A stretch of DNA of 64,000 nt. Origin: Solwaraspora sp. WMMA2056. Its GTDB lineage: Bacteria > Actinomycetota > Actinomycetes > Mycobacteriales > Micromonosporaceae. The notes under the pieces are model-generated. The model was given only the letters and a program-made list of their open reading frames with translations. It had not been told where the DNA came from and did no database searches. Below are positions 58,135 through 64,000 of the stretch, in pieces; the first letter of the stretch is position 1, and every line of letters starts with the position of its first letter. The DNA lies in contig NZ_CP128360.1 of NCBI RefSeq assembly GCF_030345095.1, positions 310,001-374,000 on the forward strand. The letters run 5' to 3'. Made by a program: the position numbers and the translations under genes.

Positions 58135-58802
58135 CGGGCCACCGGCAGCCCGAGCTCGCGCTGCACCAGTTCGGCGAGGGTGGCGTCGTCGACGGTGCCC
58201 TCGTAGGTGTGTCGGATGGTGCCACGGTCGTCCACGAACAGGGTCAACGGCAGGCCGACGCGCTCCACGCCGAGCAGCAACGCCCGGTCCCGGTCGACCA
58301 GGCTCGGGAAGCTCAGCCCGAGGTCCTCGGCGATCGCGACGGCCCGGTCCCGGTCGTCCCAGGTGTTGACGCCGACCAGGTGCAGCTGACCGTCGGTACG
58401 GTCGGCGAGGCGCTGCAGCGCCGGCAGTTCGTCGCGGCACGGTTCGCACCAGGAGGCCCAGAAGTTGATCACCGCAGGGCCGCGGATCGCGTCGACCGCG
58501 ACCGGGGTGCCGTCGGCGAAGCAGGCCAGCTCGATCGCGGGCAGCGACGTGCCGGTCGGCGTGGCGTCCGGCGACACGCCGTCGGTTGGCGGTGCGGCGG
58601 CGTCCGGCGGGGCGGTGGAGGCCGGCGGTGCGGTGGTCAGGCCCGCGCAGTCGGCGAACGGCACCGCGCCGGCCTCGGTGGTCGACCCGCCGCCGGCGCC
58701 ACCGCCGCAACCGGCCAGCATTAGCAGCGGTACGGCGACCGCCAGCAGCCGCCGCCAGCCCGGCATGACGCCGGTCGACGCGGCAGGGGCCTGCACGGTC
58801 AT
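58131..58802 (-). CDS. TlpA-like thioredoxin lipoprotein
   Basis: 223 residues from the ATG at 58802 (GGAGG upstream). A lipobox in [12 protein letters not shown] anchors it outside the membrane. After a Ser/Pro/Ala linker comes a thioredoxin fold with the redox site Cys-Glu-Pro-Cys in [17 protein letters not shown] and the cis-Pro in [14 protein letters not shown]. Likely reduces extracytoplasmic disulfides, for example in cytochrome c maturation. Overlaps nth and the nudix gene by 4 bp each. Confidence 0.9.
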   Translation of the reverse strand: MTVQAPAASTGVMPGWRRLLAVAVPLLMLAGCGGGAGGGSTTEAGAVPFADCAGLTTAPPASTAPPDAAAPPTDGVSPDATPTGTSLPAIELACFADGTPVAVDAIRGPAVINFWASWCEPCRDELPALQRLADRTDGQLHLVGVNTWDDRDRAVAIAEDLGLSFPSLVDRDRALLLGVERVGLPLTLFVDDRGTIRHTYEGTVDDATLAELVQRELGLPVAR

Positions 58803-59608
58803 GGTGCCTCCGCCGCCACGGCGGCCGCCGGCACGAGCTCGGCGCTGATCCCGGCCGCCTCGGCGAGCTCCCCGGCACGGGGCCCCTTGAGCAGGGTGAC
58901 CGCGTCGGCCGGCGCGGTCGGGCCGGTGCCGTACGCGGGGCAGAGCGGGGCGAGCGTACAGGCGCCGCAGGCTGGTTTGCGGGCGTGGCAGACCCGCCGG
59001 CCGTGGAAGATCACCCGGTGGGAGAGCATGGTCCAGTCGCGGCGCTCGATCAGCGCCCCGACCGCGTGTTCGATCTTGACCGGGTCGGTCTCCTCGGTCC
59101 ACCGCCAGCGTCGGACCAGTCGTTGAAAGTGGGTGTCGACGGTGATGCCGGGCACGTCGAAGGCGTTGCCGAGGATCACGTTGGCGGTCTTACGGCCGAT
59201 GCCGGGCAACGCCACCAGCTGCGGCAGGGTGCCCGGGACCGCGCCACCGTACTGGTCGGACAGGGCCTGGCCGAGCCGGATCAGCGAGTCGGTCTTGTTC
59301 CGGAAGAACCCGGTCGGGCGGATCAGCTCCTCCAGCTCGGCCCGGTCCGCACCGGCGTAGTCGGCTGCCGTCGGGTAGCGGGCGAACAACCGTGGGGTGA
59401 CCTCGTTGACCCGCTTGTCGGTGCACTGCGCGGACAGGATGGTCGCGACCGCGAGTTGCAGCGGCCCGTCGTGGTCGAGCTCGCAGTGCGCGTCCGGGTG
59501 GGTCCGGGCCAGCACTTTCGCCATCCGCCGGGCCCGGCGTTTGCGGCCCAGGTCGGTCTCCGGGTGGTCAGCCCGGATTCTCGTGGCGCGGGGGGCCGAG
59601 GTGGTCAC
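58799..59608 (-). CDS. nth: Endonuclease III
   Basis: Bifunctional DNA glycosylase/AP lyase for oxidised pyrimidines. 269 residues. HhH motif [17 protein letters not shown] with the catalytic Lys, catalytic Asp in [10 protein letters not shown], and 4Fe-4S ligands in [18 protein letters not shown] (C-x6-C-x2-C-x5-C). The N-terminal 40 residues and a C-terminal 40-residue Ala-rich tail extend past the core. GTG start. Confidence 0.95.
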   Translation of the reverse strand: MTTSAPRATRIRADHPETDLGRKRRARRMAKVLARTHPDAHCELDHDGPLQLAVATILSAQCTDKRVNEVTPRLFARYPTAADYAGADRAELEELIRPTGFFRNKTDSLIRLGQALSDQYGGAVPGTLPQLVALPGIGRKTANVILGNAFDVPGITVDTHFQRLVRRWRWTEETDPVKIEHAVGALIERRDWTMLSHRVIFHGRRVCHARKPACGACTLAPLCPAYGTGPTAPADAVTLLKGPRAGELAEAAGISAELVPAAAVAAEAP

Positions 59609-59631
59609 GCCGGCCAGCCTACGTCGCCGGC

Positions 59632-60825
59632 TCAGTCCAGTGGAGGGGAGATGGTCCCGTCATCAGCGAATTGTGCGGCTGTCTGCGGAAAGTCCGACTC
59701 GCTCAGCTCGCGGACCAGGTCGAGGCCCCGGCGATCGTCGTCGACGGTCGGCAGGCCGTTGCCGTTCATGTACGTGGCGACGAACTCACCGTCGACCCAG
59801 CTGCCGTCCGGATTGAGCGACACCTTCAGTACGCCGCCCCAGCCCAGCCGCCCGTTGTTGCTGAGCGTGCCGCCGCCACCGGCGAAGTTGCCCAGGCTGT
59901 AGGCGATCAGCCGGCCCTGGTAGAACTCCATGCCGCGCAGCACGTGCGGGCCGTGGCCGACGATCAGGTCCGCCCCGGCGTCGATCATGGCGCGGGAGAA
60001 GGCCATCGGGTCGCCCCGGTTCTCCCCGAGGAACAGTTCGGTGCCTTCGGTGACCCGGGTCATCTCCGACCCCTCGGCCCCCATGTGCACCTGGACGACG
60101 ACCAGGTCGGCCTGCTCGTCGGCCCGGCGCACCAGATCCGCCGCCGCGTCGATGTCGATCAGGCTGTTGTTCGGCGGCGAGTAGGACGAGAACCCGGCGA
60201 CCGCGACGCTGACCCCGGCGACGTCCAGCACGGTGATCTGGTCCAGCGCGCCGGTGTGCCGCATGCCGTGTTCCTCGATGGCCTGCTGGGTGTTGCGGTA
60301 GCCGGCCTCACCGTAGTCGTACCCGTGGTTGTTGGCCTGGTTGAGCAGCATGAACCCGCCGTCGCGCAGGTGCGCGGCGTACTCCGGTGGGGCCCGGAAC
60401 TGATGGCACTGGGTCGAGCCGGGCGCGCACTTGCCGGTGCCGGTGTCGACCGTCAGCGGCTCCTCCAGGTTGCCCATCACCAGGTCCGCCGCGAGCGCCT
60501 CGGTGACCGAGTCGAAGAAGCCGGCCCCGTCGTCGGGCGGCAACCGGTCCGGGGCGTTGCCGAGCACGATGTCCCCGGTGGCGGACATGCTGATCGGCTG
60601 GGGCTGCGGGCTCGGGCTGGCGCTGGGCGAGAGCCCGGCGGCCGGGCCGGCGGCCGCGCGCCACTGCGGATCCGGCTCTTCCCGGTTGATGCCGCCGAGC
60701 GCCACGATGCCGACCAGGACGGCACCGAGCAGCACGGCGGTCAGCACGACGATCGACACGATGGGGCTGCCGGCGGTGGATTCCTGCCGCCGCCGGCCCC
60801 GCGAGGAACGCTGGGCGTCGGTCAC
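59632..60825 (-). CDS. CapA-family (poly-gamma-glutamate synthesis type) membrane-anchored protein
   Basis: 397 residues. An N-terminal transmembrane helix ([22 protein letters not shown]) and a Ser/Pro/Gln linker are followed by a calcineurin-like metallophosphatase domain: [39 protein letters not shown] and [11 protein letters not shown] supply the metal ligands. CapA takes part in capsule polyglutamate retention, but many actinobacterial members are orphans, as here with no capBC nearby. Substrate unknown. Confidence 0.87.
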   Translation of the reverse strand: MTDAQRSSRGRRRQESTAGSPIVSIVVLTAVLLGAVLVGIVALGGINREEPDPQWRAAAGPAAGLSPSASPSPQPQPISMSATGDIVLGNAPDRLPPDDGAGFFDSVTEALAADLVMGNLEEPLTVDTGTGKCAPGSTQCHQFRAPPEYAAHLRDGGFMLLNQANNHGYDYGEAGYRNTQQAIEEHGMRHTGALDQITVLDVAGVSVAVAGFSSYSPPNNSLIDIDAAADLVRRADEQADLVVVQVHMGAEGSEMTRVTEGTELFLGENRGDPMAFSRAMIDAGADLIVGHGPHVLRGMEFYQGRLIAYSLGNFAGGGGTLSNNGRLGWGGVLKVSLNPDGSWVDGEFVATYMNGNGLPTVDDDRRGLDLVRELSESDFPQTAAQFADDGTISPPLD

Positions 60826-60879
60826 TGGCGTGACCCTACCGGCCGGTGGCGCCCGCCGACGACCACCCGTCCGGCTGGT

Positions 60880-61539
60880 TCATCCGGCGTGTCCCGGCCC
60901 ACCTGGCCGGGCGCCGTCGTGCACGGTGCGGTGCGCCACCCGGGCCAGCCGGGCCCCCCAGGTGGAACGCGGTCCGCCGTAGGGCTCCGGCGGACCGTCC
61001 GGCGGGCAGAGCACGACGACCGCGTCCGTGGCGGTACCGGTGGCCCGCAGCCCCAGTTCGACCAGGGCCTGGCTCTTCGCCTCGGTGATGGTGGCCACGG
61101 CGTTCACCAGCGCCGCGTCGCTCAGCCGCACCGGCAGTGCGGCCACCAGGTTGATCGTGCCGACCCGGCCCGGGTCGGCGCCCGGGTCAGGGTCGGCCGC
61201 GGCCAGGATCGGGGTGCCGAGCCCGACGGTCGCCCAGATCCGCACACCGGCCTCGTCGCAGGTCACGGTCCTGCGTACGTCCACCCCGGTCAGCAGCCCG
61301 ACCCCCGGCCCGCGCAGGTCGGCCTGGTCGGCGAGGGCCGTCAGGTGCGCGTCGGGGTCGTCGCGGCGGTACGACATCGGCACCGTCGCGTTGATCACCC
61401 ACCAGCGCAGGCCGATGCCACCACCGAGTGGCGCGGAGCTGATCGCCAGCGCCGGCCCGGTCAGGGCCCAGCAGGCGTACGGCAGCGCCGTACCGTCCTC
61501 GGTGCGGGTGGCGAACCAGGGGCGGGCGAGATCAGACAC
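60880..61539 (-). CDS. cbiZ: Adenosylcobinamide amidohydrolase (CbiZ)
   Basis: Cobamide remodelling enzyme that removes the aminopropanol side chain from adenosylcobinamide. 219 residues from the GTG at 61539. Motifs include ISSAPLGGGIGLRWWVINATV near the N-terminus, TVGLGTPILAAADP, GTINLVAALPVRLSDAALVNAV and TEAKSQALVE near 140-175. The frame is open upstream, but that part lacks the family pattern. No other cobalamin gene is in the window. No clear ribosome-binding site. Confidence 0.85.
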   Translation of the reverse strand: MSDLARPWFATRTEDGTALPYACWALTGPALAISSAPLGGGIGLRWWVINATVPMSYRRDDPDAHLTALADQADLRGPGVGLLTGVDVRRTVTCDEAGVRIWATVGLGTPILAAADPDPGADPGRVGTINLVAALPVRLSDAALVNAVATITEAKSQALVELGLRATGTATDAVVVLCPPDGPPEPYGGPRSTWGARLARVAHRTVHDGARPGGPGHAG

Positions 61540-61770
61540 CGGTCGACGATACGGCCAGCCGGGTGGGCGCGGTCCGCCGGCCGCGCCGCAGGCACCGGTG
61601 GGCGAACCGGTGCCGCATATTAACGACGGATCCACCCGGTTGGGTTACGCTTCTGGATCAAGATTCGGAGGGTGCGCATCCGGCCAGGGGCGGGATGCAC
61701 CTAGACTGACTGCGCGCGGTAGCTGCCGGCTGGGTGCCGGAAGCGGACGCCGCGCAGGCGGAGGTGCGCG
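61540..61770. other. Divergent region cbiZ/crp
   Basis: 231 bp without a gene. TAGACT at about 61701 is the best -10 candidate for crp (plus strand). A locally AT-rich patch (CATATTAACGACGG) lies at 61616-61629. I found no convincing Crp box (TGTGA-N6-TCACA) for autoregulation. Confidence 0.4.
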
Positions 61771-62448
61771 ATGGACGAGGTGCTGGCTCGTAGCGGGATC
61801 TTCCAGGGCGTCGACCCGGAGGCCGCGGAGGCGCTCGCCAAGGAGATGGAGACGATCGAGGCCCGCAAGGGCGAGATCGTGTTCAACGAGGGCGAGCCCG
61901 GAGACAGCCTGTACATCGTTCTGACCGGCAAGATCAAGGTCGGTCGGCGGGCGGCCGACGGCCGACAGAACCTGATCGCCGTGATGGGGCCGTCGGACAT
62001 GGTCGGTGAGCTGTCCCTGTTCGACCCCGGGCCGCGTACCGCGACCGCGACCGCGGTCACCGACACCCGACTGGCCCGGCTGCGCAAGCAGGCCCTGCGG
62101 CCATGGCTGAACAACCGGCCGGAGATCGCCGAGCAGCTGCTGCGGGTGCTCGCCCGCCGGCTGCGGCGGACCAACGACGCCCTCGCCGACCTGATATTCA
62201 CCGACGTGCCCGGCCGGGTGGCCAAGAACCTGCTGCAGATGGCGGGCCGGTTCGGCACCCGCGACGGCGGCGTGCTGCGGGTGACCCACGACCTCACCCA
62301 GGAGGAGATCGCCCAGCTCGTCGGCGCGTCCCGGGAGACCGTGAACAAGGCACTGGCCGACTTCGCCTCGCGGGGCTGGCTGCGGCTGGACGGCAAGAGC
62401 ATCATCATCCTGGACCCGGAGCGACTGGCCCGCCGGGCCCGGGTCTGA
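61771..62448 (+). CDS. crp: Crp/Fnr-family cAMP-responsive regulator
   Basis: 225 residues. A cyclic-nucleotide-binding beta-roll (about 10-115; the phosphate-binding cassette [18 protein letters not shown] lies at about 90-108) precedes the hinge helix and a winged HTH (about 150-220; [21 protein letters not shown] is the recognition unit). GGAGGTG lies before the ATG. Closely related to Rv3676 of M. tuberculosis and GlxR of Corynebacterium, global regulators of carbon and respiratory genes. Confidence 0.94.
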   Translation: MDEVLARSGIFQGVDPEAAEALAKEMETIEARKGEIVFNEGEPGDSLYIVLTGKIKVGRRAADGRQNLIAVMGPSDMVGELSLFDPGPRTATATAVTDTRLARLRKQALRPWLNNRPEIAEQLLRVLARRLRRTNDALADLIFTDVPGRVAKNLLQMAGRFGTRDGGVLRVTHDLTQEEIAQLVGASRETVNKALADFASRGWLRLDGKSIIILDPERLARRARV

Positions 62449-62460
62449 ACGACCTGCCTC

Positions 62461-62480
62461 GGCCCGGTCACGGCCGGGCC
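62461..62480. terminator. Possible terminator after crp
   Basis: GGCCCGG and CCGGGCC (7-bp arms) flank TCACGG in the gap between convergent crp and the membrane-protein gene. It is followed by a degenerate repeat (about 62490-62520) rather than a T-tract. Confidence 0.4.
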
Positions 62481-62526
62481 GCCGCTGAGGCCCTGCCGGG
62501 CTGCTGCTGAGCCCCTGCCGGGCCGG

Positions 62527-63543
62527 TCACGACCCGGGGGCGGTCGCCCGGCAGACCGCGCCGACCGGGGTGATCGGTCGCACCTGCCGGCCCAGCGCCT
62601 GCAGCAACGAATCCTCGACGTGGAATCCGTGCACCCACAGCCGGTACCGGGGCAGGTCGCCTTCGTCGGGGCAGAGCACCCGGGCCCCCACCTGTTCGGT
62701 GTCCACGTAGCGGATGCCGCCCTGCTCCTGCAGGATCACCACGCTGACGTCGTCGACCGCGATCACGCTGCCCCGGATCTGCTCGGTCTCGTCGTCGGCC
62801 ACCTCGACGGTCGTCACCGTTGTCGGCAGCACCGGGGCAGTGGCCACCGAGTAGGACGTCCAGGCCAGCATGATCATGATGGCCAGCTGGCCGAGCCCGA
62901 CGAGTGGCCGTACGGTGGCGGCCAGCACCGGGCCGGTCACCGCGACGGCGAGCAGCGGCGGCGCGGCCAGCACCAGCGCCGCGATCCACTCCCCGGCGCC
63001 GACGGCCGCGGCCACGGTCGGGCCGAGCAGGCCGTAGTAGGCGATCAGGAGCGCGGCGAGGGCCGCCAACTGGAATGCCCGACGCTCGTGGACCCGGCGC
63101 AGCGAGAGCTGGAAGGTCGCGGCCACCACGGGCAGCAGCAACGGCAGGTAGAGGATCTTCCAGGTCACCGCCGCGACCAGGAGAGTGACGATCACCAGCC
63201 AGACCGGGACCACCCGCTTCCAGCGGACCAGCAGCGGTATCGGTCGTCGTCGCCAGCCCGCCGGGTCGTTGTCGATGCTGACCGCGAGCACCGCGCTGAT
63301 CGCGAACAGCGCGACCATCGCGCCGGAGACCAGCCGACTCGCCGTGGTGACGAACGCGGCGACCAGGTTCACCGGGTTGACGTTGGCGGCCAGCAGCAGC
63401 GTCGTCTGCAGTTCGCCGCCGGCCTCGACGACGAGCCGCAGCACCGAGACGATGGCCGGCGCGCCGACCACCACGCTCCAGAACTGCTGCGCTGCCCGGT
63501 TCCGCCGGTCCTCGTCCTCCGGGCGGCGGGCCGGCGCGGTCAC
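62527..63543 (-). CDS. Multi-spanning membrane protein linked to a solute-binding protein
   Basis: 338 residues from the GTG at 63543, sharing GTGA with the upstream stop. About seven or eight hydrophobic segments run from about 25 to 265, with an extracytoplasmic C-terminal domain of about 80 residues (GSVIAVDDVSVVILQEQGG ... GFHVEDSLLQALG). No transporter signature such as an EAA loop is visible. Co-translation with a solute-binding-like protein suggests it anchors or signals for it. Function unknown. Confidence 0.65.
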   Translation of the reverse strand: MTAPARRPEDEDRRNRAAQQFWSVVVGAPAIVSVLRLVVEAGGELQTTLLLAANVNPVNLVAAFVTTASRLVSGAMVALFAISAVLAVSIDNDPAGWRRRPIPLLVRWKRVVPVWLVIVTLLVAAVTWKILYLPLLLPVVAATFQLSLRRVHERRAFQLAALAALLIAYYGLLGPTVAAAVGAGEWIAALVLAAPPLLAVAVTGPVLAATVRPLVGLGQLAIMIMLAWTSYSVATAPVLPTTVTTVEVADDETEQIRGSVIAVDDVSVVILQEQGGIRYVDTEQVGARVLCPDEGDLPRYRLWVHGFHVEDSLLQALGRQVRPITPVGAVCRATAPGS

Positions 63544-64000
63544 TGGCGGATTTTGTCGTCGTGGTCGAGCAGATCGGGTGCGCCGATCGGCGGTGGCTGC
63601 TGCGCCTCGCCGAGCCAGTTGCCGAGGGTCACGGTGTACGCCGTCTGCCATGCGGTCGCCTCGCCGCGTTGGCTCTGTTCGTAGCTCTTGGCCAGGAAGT
63701 AGGCGACCAGGTCCCGCAGGTTCTCGTCCTCCAGCGGCACCCCGATGCCGAGCGCCTCCTCCACCCCGAACGGCATGTCCACCAGTTCGAACTCGGTGGG
63801 GTCCTCGGACAGGAAGCCGGCGAGGATCGTCTCGTCGGAGACCATCGCCTGGAACTTGCCGTCGAGCAGACCGTCCCGGCAGTCCGACGGGCTGTCCGCC
63901 TCCCCGACCGGGACGGACAGCTCCTTCAACATGCTCTGGGTGGTGGAGCCACCGGCGACGCAGACGGCGTACTCGTCCTTGCGCAGATCCGGGATGGTCT
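63540..64000 (-). CDS. Family 3 solute-binding protein, 3' part only
   Basis: 153 residues up to the stop; the gene continues past the right edge, so the signal peptide is not seen. The visible part includes KDEYAVCVAGGSTTQSMLKE, QAMVSDETILAGFLSED and ALGIGVPLEDENLRDLV, the second lobe of periplasmic amino-acid-type binding proteins. The apparent ATG at 63932 is internal: the frame is open to the edge. It may be a transporter component or a ligand-sensing partner of the following membrane protein. Confidence 0.75.
   Translation of the reverse strand, partial: TIPDLRKDEYAVCVAGGSTTQSMLKELSVPVGEADSPSDCRDGLLDGKFQAMVSDETILAGFLSEDPTEFELVDMPFGVEEALGIGVPLEDENLRDLVAYFLAKSYEQSQRGEATAWQTAYTVTLGNWLGEAQQPPPIGAPDLLDHDDKIRQ

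Noticed and set aside
58803-59102. 100-residue N-terminal extension of the TlpA-like protein
   Set aside because: It overlaps nth in another frame. The ATG at 58802 has a strong ribosome-binding site and gives a proper lipoprotein signal.

Overview
The window is high-GC (about 70% or more) actinobacterial chromosome. Gene content and order point to the Micromonosporaceae (Micromonospora/Salinispora/Actinoplanes relatives). This is inferred from protein style and synteny recalled from memory, not from a search. Genes are densely packed, many start at GTG, 4-bp stop/start overlaps are common, and several genes look leaderless. I saw no tRNA, rRNA, CRISPR array, transposase, integrase or attachment site.

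Layout. 1-6.3 kb: start of an SSB-like gene, mutY, clpC, lsr2, lysS. The clpC-lsr2 gap holds a sigma-R/H-like promoter, a ClgR-like box and three perfect DnaA boxes. 6.3-13.2 kb: a cofactor block on the minus strand (coaX, nadC, nadB, a Septum_form lipoprotein, panD, panC, a DUF2520 dehydrogenase). 13.3-15.5 kb: a MidA/NDUFAF7-type methyltransferase overlapping a stand-alone nuoD. 15.5-17.5 kb: a membrane-anchored protein with a long Arg-Tyr-Asp repeat tail. 17.6-21.2 kb: an osmoprotectant-type ABC transporter. 21.2-25.7 kb: two membrane proteins and folK-folB-folP. 26-34.6 kb: a compact type IV secretion-like operon (VirB2-, VirB3/PrgI-, VirB4-, VirB6- and VirB8-like proteins, and a transglycosylase/M23 peptidoglycan hydrolase). 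34.6-38.8 kb: a tandem FtsK/EccC-like protein whose three P-loops are all degenerate, with small membrane partners. 38.8-42.4 kb: folE, ftsH, hpt. 42.5-48.9 kb: a 42-residue ORF, a GlxA-type regulator, tilS, a DUF2342 zinc protein, a dacB-type carboxypeptidase and ppa. 48.9-56.2 kb: a reduced type VII (ESX) set, eccD, eccC and mycP, without eccB, eccE or WXG100 genes. 56.1-64 kb: marP, a CoA-type Nudix hydrolase, a TlpA thioredoxin, nth, capA, cbiZ, a Crp regulator and the start of a solute-binding-protein operon.

The backbone (clpC-lsr2-lysS-coaX-panD-panC-DUF2520-DUF3180-folK-folB-folP-folE-ftsH ... hpt-tilS-DUF2342-dacB-ppa ... marP-nudix-tlpA-nth-crp) is the same order I recall from Mycobacterium tuberculosis (Rv3596c to Rv3676). 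Against that backbone the T4SS-like/pseudo-FtsK block sits between folP and folE, and the ESX-like trio sits after ppa. These two blocks are the best candidates for poorly described systems.

The main undescribed candidates are: a chromosomal T4SS-like machine with no relaxase, no active coupling ATPase and no mobility genes; a triple dead-P-loop FtsK protein beside it; and a methyltransferase translationally coupled to its probable substrate, NuoD. A 23-codon ORF with 4-bp overlaps on both sides inside the T4SS-like operon, and hairpins at the folE and ftsH starts, also deserve a second look. Many proteins here carry recent tandem expansions inside disordered regions.
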